A DNA stretch of 64,000 nucleotides, from positions 124,001-188,000 of the forward strand of contig NZ_CP080768.1 in NCBI RefSeq assembly GCF_019602855.1, written 5' to 3'. The notes under the pieces were generated by a model that did no database searches, was not told where the DNA came from, and worked only from the letters and a program-made list of their open reading frames with translations. Positions 17,246 through 27,083 of this stretch are shown in pieces (the first letter of the stretch is position 1; the number at the start of each line of letters is the position of its first letter). The DNA is from Cupriavidus pinatubonensis. GTDB lineage: Bacteria; Pseudomonadota; Gammaproteobacteria; Burkholderiales; Burkholderiaceae. Both the position numbers and the translations under genes were made by a program.

Positions 17246-18709
17246 ATGAAACCCATGCACGCAAGCAAGACGCCGCGCGTCCACCGGCTGACCCGGCTGG
17301 TCGCCACGACCCTCGTGACAGCCGCCGCCCTGCTCGGCTCTTCTGTCGCGGCGGCGCAGCAGCAGAAGCCGAACATCCTGCTCATCCTGGTGGACAACCT
17401 CGGCTACGGCGAGCTTGGGGTCTACGGCGGCGGCGCCTTGCGCGGCGCGCCCACACCGCGCATCGACAGGCTGGCCGGCGAAGGCATGCGCCTCACCAAC
17501 ATGAACATGGAGCCGCAATGCACGCCCAGCCGCTCCAGCATGCTGACGGGCCGCTACGCGATCCGGTCTGGCACTTATTCCGTGCCCATCGGCGGCGCGG
17601 CCGATGGACTCACGCAATGGGAAGTCACCATGGCCGAGTCGCTCTCGGACGCAGGCTACGCCACCGCCCTCTACGGCAAGTGGCATCTGGGCAGCACGGA
17701 CGGCCGGCTGCCCAACGACCAGGGCTTCGACGAATGGTATGGGATCCCCCGCACCACGAACGAGGCGCTCTGGCCCGGCTCCAATGGCTTCTCGCCAGAC
17801 CGGATGAAGCCGGAGTACATCATGGAAGGCCGCAAGGGCGAGAAAAGCCGGGAGCTTCGGGTCTATGACCTGGAGCAACGCCGCCTGATGGATGCCGACC
17901 TTACACGCCGCTCGATCGCGTTCATGGAGCGGGAGGTCAAGGCCGGAAAGCCCTTCTTCGCGTTTGCAAGCCTGACCCAGCCGCACTATCCCACGGTGCC
18001 GAACCCCCGCTTTGCCGGCAAGACCGGCAACGGCGACTGGGCCGACATGCTGGCCGAGATGGACGCGAATGTCGGCCAGATGCTGGACGCGGTCGATCGT
18101 CTCGGCGTGCGCGACAACACCATCGTCATCTTCGCCAGCGACAACGGCGCCGAGTACCTGAAGCCGTGGGACGGCTGGTCCGGGCCCTGGCGCGGGCAGT
18201 ACTTCACGGCATACGAGGGAGGTATCCGGGTACCCTTCATGATCCGGTGGCCGGGCAAGGTGCCGGCCGGCCGCGTCAGCGACGAGATCGTGCACGGCGT
18301 CGACCTGTTCCCCACCATCGCTCACGTGACCGGCGCACGCGTGCCGGGGGACCGCCCGATCGATGGCGTGGACCAGACCGGCTTTTTCGAGGGCAAGACC
18401 GACAAGTCCGCCCGCGAGGGCATCCTGATCTGGGTGGACAACCGCTTGCAAGCGGTCAAATGGCACAACTACAAGGTGCACTTCTACCAGCAGGACAACA
18501 TGGAAGCCCCGCCCGTCAAGCTCGGCATTCCGCGCCTGTTCGACCTCTATACCAATCCGCAGGAAGACGAGCACAAGCGCGCCTTCTCGAGCTGGGTGCT
18601 TGGTCCCATGCTGAAGATGATCGGCGCATTCGAGGCGAGCGTGAAAAAGGCTCCCCTGATCCCGATGGGAACACCTGACCCGTACCAGCCTCCCGAAGCA
18701 CGGCCATGA
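17246..18709 (+). CDS. Type I sulfatase (arylsulfatase family), exported
   Basis: A 487-residue sulfatase of the alkaline-phosphatase superfamily. The active-site motif CTPSRSSMLTGR (Cys about residue 92) carries the cysteine that becomes formylglycine. Metal-binding residues lie in ILLILVDNLGYGE and FASDNGAEY, and YGKWHLG is the usual family motif. A signal peptide of about 38 residues ends near VAAAQQ. The stop overlaps the start of the maturase gene by ATGA, a direct sign that the two proteins work as a pair. It probably hydrolyses an organic sulfate ester in the periplasm. A start at 17255 is also possible. Confidence 0.9.
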   Translation: MKPMHASKTPRVHRLTRLVATTLVTAAALLGSSVAAAQQQKPNILLILVDNLGYGELGVYGGGALRGAPTPRIDRLAGEGMRLTNMNMEPQCTPSRSSMLTGRYAIRSGTYSVPIGGAADGLTQWEVTMAESLSDAGYATALYGKWHLGSTDGRLPNDQGFDEWYGIPRTTNEALWPGSNGFSPDRMKPEYIMEGRKGEKSRELRVYDLEQRRLMDADLTRRSIAFMEREVKAGKPFFAFASLTQPHYPTVPNPRFAGKTGNGDWADMLAEMDANVGQMLDAVDRLGVRDNTIVIFASDNGAEYLKPWDGWSGPWRGQYFTAYEGGIRVPFMIRWPGKVPAGRVSDEIVHGVDLFPTIAHVTGARVPGDRPIDGVDQTGFFEGKTDKSAREGILIWVDNRLQAVKWHNYKVHFYQQDNMEAPPVKLGIPRLFDLYTNPQEDEHKRAFSSWVLGPMLKMIGAFEASVKKAPLIPMGTPDPYQPPEARP

Positions 18710-19710
18710 ACAGCAGGCGTGACGCCATGACCCCGGAGATCGATCCGGATGCAGGGATGGTCCGGCTCCCCGGCGGGTCGTTCCTGATGGGATCGGATCG
18801 CCACTACCCTGACGAAGGGCCGTCGCACCGGGTGAAAGTGTCCCCGTTCCGGATCGCGCGGACCGCCGTCACGAATGCCCAGTTTGCCCGGTTTGTCACG
18901 CAAACCGGCTACGTCACCGTCGCCGAGCGTCCGCTGGATCCGGCCATGTATCCCGGTGCCCTGCCTGAACTGCTGGTTCCCGGCGCGCTCGTGTTCACCA
19001 GGCCGCCGCAGCGTGTCGACGTGCGCAACATCGGGAACTGGTGGTCCTACGTGCCGGGCGCGAACTGGCGGCATCCACTCGGGCCGGGCAGTTCCGTTGC
19101 CGGCCTGGATGATCACCCGGTCGTCCAGGTGGCGTACGAAGACGCCGAGGCGTATGCCGCCTGGGCCGGCCTGGCATTGCCCACCGAAGCCGAATGGGAG
19201 TTCGCCGCGCGAGGCGGACTGGACGGCGCCGAATTCGTCTGGGGCGACGAACTCACGCCAGGCGGCCAGCACATGGCGAACACCTGGCAGGGCGAGTTTC
19301 CCTGGCAAAACCTGTGCACCGACGGGTACGAGCGCACCGCTCCGGTCGCGGCGTACCAGCCCAACGGCTACGGTCTGTACCAGATGGCCGGCAATGTCTG
19401 GGAATGGACCGCCGACTGGTATCGGTCCCGGCACGCCGGCGCGCGGGCGGGCAACCCCTGCTGCATCCCGCAGAATCCGCGAGGCGCTGACATGCGCGAA
19501 AGCTACGACAGCCGCGAACCGGAAAGCCGCATTCCCCGCAAGGTCCTCAAGGGCGGATCGTACCTGTGCGCGCCCAACTATTGCCAACGCTATCGCCCGG
19601 CCGCCCGCTACCCCCAGCCGGTGGACACGGCGACTTGTCATGTGGGCTTCCGATGCGTGAAACGCGAAGATCCACCGGGGCAGTCTTGCGCCTCTCATAC
19701 GGCAAGATAG
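18706..19710 (+). CDS. Formylglycine-generating enzyme for the adjacent sulfatase
   Basis: A 334-residue sulfatase-modifying protein of the FGE/SUMF1 family, which converts the active-site cysteine of type I sulfatases to formylglycine. The two catalytic cysteines fit: GGSYLCAPNYCQRYRPAAR (about residues 285-303) matches the active-site region of known FGEs. Upstream family motifs are LPTEAEWEFAARGG and NVWEWTADWY. There is no signal peptide, as expected for action on the unfolded sulfatase in the cytoplasm. The 4-bp overlap with the sulfatase suggests translational coupling. This is likely a true FGE, not one of the many inactive relatives. Confidence 0.9.
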   Translation: MNSRRDAMTPEIDPDAGMVRLPGGSFLMGSDRHYPDEGPSHRVKVSPFRIARTAVTNAQFARFVTQTGYVTVAERPLDPAMYPGALPELLVPGALVFTRPPQRVDVRNIGNWWSYVPGANWRHPLGPGSSVAGLDDHPVVQVAYEDAEAYAAWAGLALPTEAEWEFAARGGLDGAEFVWGDELTPGGQHMANTWQGEFPWQNLCTDGYERTAPVAAYQPNGYGLYQMAGNVWEWTADWYRSRHAGARAGNPCCIPQNPRGADMRESYDSREPESRIPRKVLKGGSYLCAPNYCQRYRPAARYPQPVDTATCHVGFRCVKREDPPGQSCASHTAR

Positions 19711-20095
19711 GTACAGAACGCGCGCGACAGTCCTTCGTCGAACGGGTGCCAGCGGGCACTGTGCCACCTGTTTGCGCAGATTATGCACGATGCCGGCACG
19801 CCAGCCCGCGTGTTCAAGGGATATACGGCGGAGGAAAGACGGTGGAGGCGCGCCTGTCGTCGCACTCGCAAACCTGGTCAACTTCGATTCTTTCCCCAGT
19901 CAGCGAACGGCAGCTTCTCGGGCCGAACCGGCCGCTCGGCTCGAGGCTGTCGGATGTCTCAGAAGGGTCGTTTCCTGCCCGTGGTCATGCGGGTAAATCG
20001 GCGATGAAGAGTTCGGCTTTCTGCTCATCGCCGCGCGACCTGGTCGCCGGGCCCCAATCGCCTTGAGTGGGGACGCGCCCTCCCAGGCCGCTTGC
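19711..20095. other. Gene-free junction between metabolic and plasmid-accessory regions
   Basis: About 385 bases with no convincing gene. The open frames here have no start signal and no recognisable content. It separates the sulfatase operon from leftward plasmid-type genes and may be an old recombination junction. No clear inverted repeat was found. Confidence 0.4.
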
Positions 20096-21148
20096 TTACT
20101 GCACCGGTCGATCCCGATTGGCCAGGTATGCGTCATCCGGATCTTCGATTTCGCCTCCAGCCGCGCGCTTCGTCGGCGGGCCAAACGTCAACCCCTTGGG
20201 TTTGGCCGGTGCATCACCTGAGGGCTTCTCCGAGTTGGGGGCAATCTCCTGAATGCCGAGTTTGCCGGCGCGCACGGCTAGGTTCGCCGCGAGTTGCTGG
20301 ATGAGCTGTGGCTCCTTCAGGAAGGCCTCGACGATCCGCTTTGCCTGGGGCATTAGCGCTTGCCGCGTCCCGGGCTCCTCCATCCCGAAGATCATCATGC
20401 GGGCCAGGTCACGCCGATTCAGGCCGAGACCATTGTTGTGATCGCTGATGCCAGCTTCCTTGAGCTTTTGCTCCAGCTGGCTGATCAGGGCCTGTGCCTG
20501 CGCTTCGTGGTCATGCTCCATCGCCAAGCGCATAAGGTATTCGCCGACCTTGTCCGGGCCGCCATCCTTGGCCATCATTCCCTGCGCCTCTCTCAGGATC
20601 TCGGGATCCTTGAGCAATTCAGCGCCCAGAGCCGGCCAGCGCTGCACGACTTCCTCCGCTGCCCGCCTGACTGCATCTGCAGGAAAGCCGCTTGCCTGGG
20701 AGGCCGCCACTCCGATTGCTTGCGCCTCGGCGGGCGCCTCCGCATCGGTGCTTGGGCTGCCGTGGATGGGCGTGCGGTCCCCGCGTTCGACGAATTTTGC
20801 AACCGCCGGTCCCGCTTCTTGCCTATCCGTATGCTCCGCGGTAGTGCCACCATCAGACGGCGCCGCTGCGACCGGCGCTTCCCCTTCACCTGGCTTCCTT
20901 CCGAAAAGGCGCCAGATGAAGTCCTTGACGGCCTTCAAGAACCGGACGATCCAATCCACGACTTGTCCGATCATGGACTTATCCTTGTCCAGCATCGAAT
21001 AGCCGGCCGCCCAGCCCTTCTTGTCGTTTCCCGTTGCCTCGGATGCGGCCTGCGCTACCGGGCGCCTCTGCCCCGGCGGCGCCGACGCGTCGACTTCCTT
21101 GAACTGAACGTCTTCCGGCTGTCCGCCGGCGAAGGTGATTCCCACCAT
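20096..21148 (-). CDS. Hypothetical protein of plasmid accessory block
   Basis: A 350-residue protein of unknown function. It has a basic, weakly hydrophobic stretch near residues 60-85 (IGQVVDWIVRFLKAVKDFIWRLFG), an Ala/Pro/Glu-rich linker (about 90-150), and a helical C-terminal half with coiled-coil character (LISQLEQKLKEAG). The tail is charged. It starts 42 nt after the helicase gene stop, preceded by GGAGAA, and is likely co-transcribed with it. It has no recognised domain. The amphipathic segment could touch membrane or DNA. Confidence 0.6.
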   Translation of the reverse strand: MVGITFAGGQPEDVQFKEVDASAPPGQRRPVAQAASEATGNDKKGWAAGYSMLDKDKSMIGQVVDWIVRFLKAVKDFIWRLFGRKPGEGEAPVAAAPSDGGTTAEHTDRQEAGPAVAKFVERGDRTPIHGSPSTDAEAPAEAQAIGVAASQASGFPADAVRRAAEEVVQRWPALGAELLKDPEILREAQGMMAKDGGPDKVGEYLMRLAMEHDHEAQAQALISQLEQKLKEAGISDHNNGLGLNRRDLARMMIFGMEEPGTRQALMPQAKRIVEAFLKEPQLIQQLAANLAVRAGKLGIQEIAPNSEKPSGDAPAKPKGLTFGPPTKRAAGGEIEDPDDAYLANRDRPVQ

Positions 21149-21190
21149 AGGTTCTCCTTTCGTGAATCGAACGGGCCGCGGGGCCCCTTG

Positions 21191-23275
21191 TTAGTTGAAC
21201 AGCCTGTTTTGCGAGAAGCGCCTATTGGCCAGGTCGTCGCGCTCCTCCGCCTGGTCAAGAGTCACTGCGAGCTCGATGCGGTTCTCCAACAGATCGCGCG
21301 GCCTGATTGGAACGAGCTTGAACACGCTGGTTGTTGCGCCACTCTGGGCAGCGCCCTCGAACTCACCTGCGCCCCGATTAACCATGTCGTGTGCCGCCAA
21401 CTCGAACCCATTCGAAATTCGCGTCATAGCCTCCAGCCGGTTTCGTGTCTCTGGTGACAGGGCCGGCAGGTCCTCGACCATTAGGAAGCACTCCCCGCTG
21501 CCGCCGGCCCGCGCTAGCCGACCCCGCATCTGGTGAAGCTGGGACATGCCAAAGTGGTCGGCGTCACGGATCACCATTACGGCCACATCCGGGATATCGA
21601 TGCCGGTCTCGAACACGGTCGATGCAATGACGATCGGCGTGCGCCCGCTGGCCACGCCTTCAATAGCGCCCCGCTTCTCTTCGTCACTCATGTCGCCATA
21701 GAGCGTCGCCACCTTGCCGGGAAACGCCTTCTCGAATTGCTCCGCGGCCTTCAGCACAGACGAACGGTTGGCGACCTCGCCATCCTGGCCAGCATCGCTG
21801 CCAGAGCCCACTCGAGGGAGCAGGATCGCCGCGCGCTTGCCCGCAGCAACCGCCGCCTGGATAGCGCCGACGGTCAATTTCCGGTGCCCGACATCAATCA
21901 GGCGGGTTTGAATCGACTTCTGGACTGGCTGCTCATCAATCGTGAATACCTGCACGCCGGGGAACAGTGATAGCGCCATGGTGCGCGGTATCGGCGTCGC
22001 CGAGACGTCAAGGACGTGGGTCCAGGGGGCGACCATCCTCTCGCGCGTGTTCGTGTCGAGCTTGTGCTGTTCGTCGGCGATGAGGAAGTTTGGCGTGTAC
22101 TTAGCCTTGGCGGCGACGGTGGTCAGCCCGGCGGTACCGACGAGAATCGCCTGCGGGTCGGTGATCTTGCCCCCCGCTTCCACGCGCTGCACCGCGACCG
22201 CGTCGCCAAAGCGGCGCACTAGATTCCGGGCGATCTGATCGGCCAGCAACGATGTCGGAGCAACGATGGCAACGCGGGCTCCCATCTGGTGTGCGGCGAC
22301 AGCTGGCGCGAGATAGGCCAGTGTCTTGCCGGTGCCAACATCCCCACAAAGCAAACCATTCATTGGTGTGCTGCCCTGGAGTGCAGCCGCAATTCCAGCG
22401 GTAACGCGCTCCTGGTCCCCGGTAGGCGTCTCCGGTTGCGACCGTAGCAGCGTTGCCGCCCGCTCAACGATCCCGTCGCCGCCGCCAACCGCGGCGTCTG
22501 GGTGTGGCGCTCTGGCGTTCTGCCGAAGTGCTGCTGCTTGGATAGCCAGGCAGGCAATGCGCTTAGCCACGAGGAGCGCGGAGCTGCCCTCCTCCGGAGT
22601 CGCCGGCGCATGTAGCGCGGCTAACAGATCTTCTAGGTCAGAGAATTGCTCCGGAGCCTCGCAGGCATCGAGAATCTGTTCGTCAGAAAGCCCGCATGCT
22701 TCGCAGATAGCGGCGACGGCAGAACTGAGTGCAAGATCGATGTCCTGATCCAGTACGTGGCCGACCAGGGCGTTCACCGCGTTTCCGGCCACGCGTCCTG
22801 GTATGCCCAGGTAGATCGGCATCACCTTGCCAACATACCGAGTGTCTAGCTGCTCCACATTGTCCAGGCAGAGCTTCGGTCCAAAGCGGACAGGGCGGGC
22901 CATGACTAATAGTGAGTCTCCGACCTGCGTGTCTTTCCAACCCCAGACTGCCCCGAAGATGCCCATGCTGGCCTGGACGCCTGCCGCGTCTGCGACCGAG
23001 ATGTCCAATCGCGCGGTGGATCTTCCAAATGGAGACTTCAGTGGCGCCTTGGAGCCCGACGCAAAGCCAAGGATTGCAGCCCTACCGTCATCACGCTCCA
23101 CTACCCGCACGAGCATTGGTACTGCACGCTCGGACCCTGCCGCTTCCGCGAACCGTTGGGATACGCGGCGGAAGTCCTGATGCCTCGCCGGCGCACACAG
23201 CAGCGCCTCCTCAAGACGACGCAAGCCTAGCCGAACAACGGTCCTGTCAAGGGTCGGATTGGAGAGTATGGCCAT
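21191..23275 (-). CDS. RecG-like superfamily 2 DNA helicase
   Basis: A 694-residue helicase related to RecG. The C-terminal half holds all core motifs: Walker A CGDVGTGKT, DExH-type IADEQHK, SATPIPRT and QMRGRLARAG. These closely track RecG (GDVGSGKT, DEQH, TATPIPRT, QLRGR). The N-terminal about 280 residues do not show the RecG wedge domain clearly, so it may act on another branched structure. It could help process plasmid replication forks or recombination intermediates. It precedes the leftward gene ending at 20096 and diverges from the polyvalent protein gene at 23378. Confidence 0.85.
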   Translation of the reverse strand: MAILSNPTLDRTVVRLGLRRLEEALLCAPARHQDFRRVSQRFAEAAGSERAVPMLVRVVERDDGRAAILGFASGSKAPLKSPFGRSTARLDISVADAAGVQASMGIFGAVWGWKDTQVGDSLLVMARPVRFGPKLCLDNVEQLDTRYVGKVMPIYLGIPGRVAGNAVNALVGHVLDQDIDLALSSAVAAICEACGLSDEQILDACEAPEQFSDLEDLLAALHAPATPEEGSSALLVAKRIACLAIQAAALRQNARAPHPDAAVGGGDGIVERAATLLRSQPETPTGDQERVTAGIAAALQGSTPMNGLLCGDVGTGKTLAYLAPAVAAHQMGARVAIVAPTSLLADQIARNLVRRFGDAVAVQRVEAGGKITDPQAILVGTAGLTTVAAKAKYTPNFLIADEQHKLDTNTRERMVAPWTHVLDVSATPIPRTMALSLFPGVQVFTIDEQPVQKSIQTRLIDVGHRKLTVGAIQAAVAAGKRAAILLPRVGSGSDAGQDGEVANRSSVLKAAEQFEKAFPGKVATLYGDMSDEEKRGAIEGVASGRTPIVIASTVFETGIDIPDVAVMVIRDADHFGMSQLHQMRGRLARAGGSGECFLMVEDLPALSPETRNRLEAMTRISNGFELAAHDMVNRGAGEFEGAAQSGATTSVFKLVPIRPRDLLENRIELAVTLDQAEERDDLANRRFSQNRLFN

Positions 23276-23377
23276 CTGGGCACGTTACCGATAGTTTCAA
23301 TAATTTACGGTTACAATCATAATACACAATATGATGTTGGCGCCGTTCAATCCGGTTTGCTGCCCTTTCTGATAGCC

Positions 23378-25072
23378 ATGAGAAGCCCTTACCGATACCT
23401 CAATGCCGGCCCATCGTCCCGGCTCTATAGTGTCCTGGCGGACCAAATCGCCAAGTCCCAAACGAAGGCCCCGGTGGCGCAGTGGATTTCACTAATCGGG
23501 AAGCTGACTCAGAAGGGCGTCAAAGGCAACGAGATCGAGGACTCGAACCTGCTTCCTACCTTGGAGTTACGCGATCCTAAGCAGTCGCTGACTCGGGAGG
23601 AGTTGATGGAGCTGCTTGTGTCCACCACTCCCACAATCAAGGAGATCGACCTCGGACGCCCGAAATACGCCGGCTTCAAGCAGCCCGGGCCGAGTGTCTA
23701 TCAGGAGACGCTGTACGTCCTCAACAGTCAGAAGGCGAACATCGAAGACCGGATGGACGAGATCCGCTTCGAACTTGAGGAGCTCGATTTCGATCTCGAT
23801 CGCCTCGCTCGGGATCCTGGCGCCGTTGTCCGACTCGACGCGGAGCGCCGCGCTCTACTGGCTTCCGTCGGCAAGGCTCATGACTTTTCGGCCCACCACT
23901 TCTCGGATATGGAGGACCCGGAGCGTCCCGGCCAGAAGATCGCCAACCTTCTCGCCCATGCGCGTACCACCGTGCGTGGAGATCTTTTCATGATCGAGGA
24001 AATCCAGTCCGACTGGGCCCAGCGCGGGCGCCGCCAGGAATGGACCGGGATCGCCAAGGGGCCCTTCGTGACGAACACTGAGGTCTGGTCGGGCCTCGTA
24101 TTGCGCCGAACCCTCCAGCGGGCTGCAGAGGATCCCGCAATCCGCCGCGTGGGATGGATCACCGCCAACATGCGCAATGGCTGGAACAACGAGCGCCAAA
24201 GCGACGGCCTGAATGATTTCTATCTGAAGATCCTCCCGAAGATTGCCGAGAAGGCTCTCAAGGGAAGCGACCAGAAGATCCGGATGACTACAGTGCAGTT
24301 CCAGGAGAATGGCCCCGAGCACAGCGTGCCGGGGTTCGACATGACGCCACAAGCCAGGGAGGTCCTTTTGAAGCCCCAACCCATGTATTCCCGCGATGCT
24401 CTGCGCCACACCCTTGCCGTCATGAACGACGACCTGCCCGAGTACCAACGGGCGTATCTCACCCGCGCACATGAGATGCTGGGATCGGTCGCATCCGTCC
24501 GACTCGCCTCCCACATCTACGATGCCGCTGGTATGGAGGTCGCCGGCAGCCAGTTGAACCGGATGATTCTCCTTTCCTCGCGCGCCAAAGAGCCGGACCG
24601 CGTCTTCTATCACGAATGCTGGCACTACGCGCAGGAGCATCTGATAGAGCCCAAGAAGAATGAGGCAATCGACCGGGCTTTCCAAGCTGGCTCGCCTTTG
24701 CACACCCTCACAGTCAAATGCCTCGCGAAGAAGGGACTGATCCGGGCTGCTGCCCAGTGCAACAACCCACGCGAAACGGCTGCTCACGCCTTTTCCCTCT
24801 GGAAGACTGGTGCTCTGGCATTGCCCGCCGAAGAGACGCCCGGTTCCAGCGATGTGGCGGATTCCTTCACGACGGTTGGTCGCACGGCAGATAGCTTTTT
24901 CGCCTGGATGCAGCGCGTTTCCGGTGAAGCGCAGATCCCAGGCGACGCCTCCGACGTGCAAATCGTTGCGGCGGTCTTCGCGCAGCTGGCTGCCGGTGAC
25001 CTTGCCGAGCAGCGGGAGGATGATCCGGACGACGACCAGCAGGGAGCCGACTCCCGTCCGCGGATGCGCTAG
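23378..25072 (+). CDS. Polyvalent-type protein with HExxH metallopeptidase motif
   Basis: A 564-residue protein. Residues about 203-310 (MIEEIQSDWAQRGRR, then GPFVTNTEVWSGLVLRRTL and FYLKILPKIAEKAL) resemble the large polyvalent-protein-associated domains of phages and plasmids, which contain EIQSDWHQ...KRALRYAAE phrases. A later segment carries HECWH (about 412-416), an HExxH zinc motif, with a candidate third ligand Glu in NPRETAAHAF (about 466). A zinc peptidase role is inferred. Start 23378 is the first good ATG; a TTG at 23357 is in frame. It may be injected or act early after plasmid entry, as proposed for such proteins. Confidence 0.6.
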   Translation: MRSPYRYLNAGPSSRLYSVLADQIAKSQTKAPVAQWISLIGKLTQKGVKGNEIEDSNLLPTLELRDPKQSLTREELMELLVSTTPTIKEIDLGRPKYAGFKQPGPSVYQETLYVLNSQKANIEDRMDEIRFELEELDFDLDRLARDPGAVVRLDAERRALLASVGKAHDFSAHHFSDMEDPERPGQKIANLLAHARTTVRGDLFMIEEIQSDWAQRGRRQEWTGIAKGPFVTNTEVWSGLVLRRTLQRAAEDPAIRRVGWITANMRNGWNNERQSDGLNDFYLKILPKIAEKALKGSDQKIRMTTVQFQENGPEHSVPGFDMTPQAREVLLKPQPMYSRDALRHTLAVMNDDLPEYQRAYLTRAHEMLGSVASVRLASHIYDAAGMEVAGSQLNRMILLSSRAKEPDRVFYHECWHYAQEHLIEPKKNEAIDRAFQAGSPLHTLTVKCLAKKGLIRAAAQCNNPRETAAHAFSLWKTGALALPAEETPGSSDVADSFTTVGRTADSFFAWMQRVSGEAQIPGDASDVQIVAAVFAQLAAGDLAEQREDDPDDDQQGADSRPRMR

Positions 25073-25101
25073 ACCTCCAACTATCGTCGCCAAGGTCTCA
25101 A

Positions 25102-26055
25102 ATGGATCCACAGATTATTGGTCTGAACGGCGTTTCCGAGAACGAGCGCAATGCGATCGCCTCAGAACTGGAAAAGCAGGCGCAGGCGCGCGGACTCACG
25201 CTCCAGGTTGTCAGCCTTACTGCGCTCCTCCTTGAGGAATTGAGCCGTGCCTTCCCCTCGGCTCGCGACATCCTCGAGGCGGCTTTTGGGAGCCAGGAGG
25301 GTGCTGAGGCACATGTCGAACTGGCGCTAAGCCAGTGCACGGATCGGGCTTTTCTCCGCGCGGCGATAGAGTTTGCGGATGAGCGGAATCTCGAGTTTGA
25401 CGACCTTGGCCACTTCATTGCCCAGGCCCGCTCCGTGGAGCAGATCGCACACTGGTGGCGTGTCGCCTACAGGGAGCGCCAAACTCCGGGTTACTTCTTC
25501 GAGGCGGCGCGCGCCGGCTTCAGCAACCTCCGGCAGCACGGTGGCGCAGACATTTACCTGGTGGAAGATGCCGACACGATGGACGTCTGCCGGCTGATCC
25601 GCGCCGCCGACGGCGAAAGCTGGCTGGGTGCCCTCGCCTTTGGTGACACGCGGATGTTGGGGCCGACAGTACGGGTTCCGGCAACGGCCCTGAACAGCCA
25701 GTTGGCCATCTTCGTACGCCAGCAGTTTGCCCGCAGCCGGACTGACCACGTTGCCCGCTGGGCCGGGCGACAGCACGCAGCCTCCCAGGTCGATGCAGAG
25801 CAGATCCTGCTCGATGCCGGGGTTTGGTTTGACCGCGCATATAGCCGGTCCGCAGCAACGCCTGGCTCGGTGGTTTATTTCAACCGCGGCGATGAACTCA
25901 ATGTTGGCATGTATGACCCTTCCATCGGGTCGGTCAGCATTCTGGACGACGGCCGAACCGACTCCACTCCGGGCGAGCGCCGAGTGGCCGTGCCCCTCTT
26001 GATGACGGACTCTGGCTCACAGCGACACTCAGCATCAATGCGCCCAGCTGCCTAG
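25102..26055 (+). CDS. Hypothetical protein following the polyvalent protein
   Basis: A 317-residue protein of unknown function, 29 nt after the polyvalent protein gene and in the same direction. It is mostly helical in its first 130 residues and mixed beyond. No signal peptide, membrane segment or known motif is visible. It is acidic overall. The start ATG at 25102 lies after a CAAGGTC stretch. It precedes rdgC by about 80 nt, so the four genes 23378-28121 may form one transcript. Confidence 0.6.
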   Translation: MDPQIIGLNGVSENERNAIASELEKQAQARGLTLQVVSLTALLLEELSRAFPSARDILEAAFGSQEGAEAHVELALSQCTDRAFLRAAIEFADERNLEFDDLGHFIAQARSVEQIAHWWRVAYRERQTPGYFFEAARAGFSNLRQHGGADIYLVEDADTMDVCRLIRAADGESWLGALAFGDTRMLGPTVRVPATALNSQLAIFVRQQFARSRTDHVARWAGRQHAASQVDAEQILLDAGVWFDRAYSRSAATPGSVVYFNRGDELNVGMYDPSIGSVSILDDGRTDSTPGERRVAVPLLMTDSGSQRHSASMRPAA

Positions 26056-26138
26056 TGCAAGTATTTATTTATCGGTATATCTGTAAAACGCAGGATATAG
26101 CGCCGGATACACCGGCGCGTCACCAACAAGGGACTTCT

Positions 26139-27080
26139 ATGTGGCTCAAGAATGCGACGGTGCTTCGGCTCGTAAGCCTTGGACTTCGTGTCCACGGACT
26201 CGACGACGCGCTTGCAAAGCAAGCTTTCACGCCCTGTGGCAGCAGTGATTTCACCTCAAGCGGCTGGGTAGCTCCCCGCACTGACGGGCCGCTGGCCCAT
26301 GTAGTAGGCGAGCAGGTTCTGCTTACTTACTGTATCGAGAAGAAGGTGCTCCCAGGCGCCGTCGTTAAAGATGCCTTAGCTGCGCGGGCGGCAGAAATTG
26401 AGGCCCGGCAAGGATACAAGGTCGGCCGAAAGCAAATGAAAGAGTTAAAGGAGGAAGTCACCCGCGAGCTCCTGCCCAAAGCCTTTGCGACGCGCAGTAA
26501 GACAGCCGTATGGATCGATCCAGTCAATAAGCTGATCTGCATCGACGCCATTGGCTCGAAGGTCGATCTCATCGTAAGCGCCCTCTTCCGCTCGATTGAT
26601 CGGCTTGAGGCGACGCAGCTGCATTGCCATGTGTCACCCGCGGCTGCTATGACGGATTGGCTGGCCAGCGACGATGCTCCAGCCGGTTTCACAGTCGACC
26701 AAGATGCCGAGCTCAAGGATTCCGGCGAGGGCAAGTCGACCGTGAAGTTCGCTAACCACAGCCTGGATGCAGCCGATCTTGGCCACCACCTTGCCGGCGG
26801 CAAACGGTGCACGCAGTTGGCAATGACCTGGGAAGACCGAGTCTCGTTTGTTCTGACAAGCGCCCTGGCAGTGAAGAAGGTCAAGGCTCTGGATGTCATA
26901 AAGGACGAATCGAAGGACAACGGTGAAGATGCGGACGCAAGATTCAACGCCGACTTCGCATTGATGGCCGGCGAACTGAGCAAGCTTATCGCCGCCCTCA
27001 TCTACGCACTCGGGGGCGAACGAGCTGCGAACGGCAAGCGACAAGAACACGACGAAGAGGCGCTGCTGGCTGCAGCGTGA
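26139..27080 (+). CDS. rdgC: RdgC, recombination-associated nucleoid protein
   Basis: A 313-residue protein that closely follows RdgC. MWLKNATVLRL at the N-terminus, AFTPCGSSDFTSSGWV, the EEV-RELLPKAF-type segment and the C-terminal RFNADFALMAGELSKLIAAL all match the family pattern. RdgC forms a ring-shaped dimer on double-stranded DNA and restrains RecA. Its usual place is the chromosome, so this is probably a plasmid copy. The start at 26139 has an AAGGGAC ribosome site; the longer open frame is not conserved. It is followed within 3 nt by an unknown gene, so both are co-translated. Confidence 0.9.
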   Translation: MWLKNATVLRLVSLGLRVHGLDDALAKQAFTPCGSSDFTSSGWVAPRTDGPLAHVVGEQVLLTYCIEKKVLPGAVVKDALAARAAEIEARQGYKVGRKQMKELKEEVTRELLPKAFATRSKTAVWIDPVNKLICIDAIGSKVDLIVSALFRSIDRLEATQLHCHVSPAAAMTDWLASDDAPAGFTVDQDAELKDSGEGKSTVKFANHSLDAADLGHHLAGGKRCTQLAMTWEDRVSFVLTSALAVKKVKALDVIKDESKDNGEDADARFNADFALMAGELSKLIAALIYALGGERAANGKRQEHDEEALLAAA

Positions 27081-27083
27081 CCA

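Noticed and set aside
15578..18574. A 998-residue leftward frame
   Set aside because: It is antisense to the amine oxidase and sulfatase, both with full motifs; no domain is seen in it.
19930..19980. A Tn3-type inverted repeat (TGTCTCAGAAG)
   Set aside because: Only about 10 bases resemble the known end, and no partner repeat was found.
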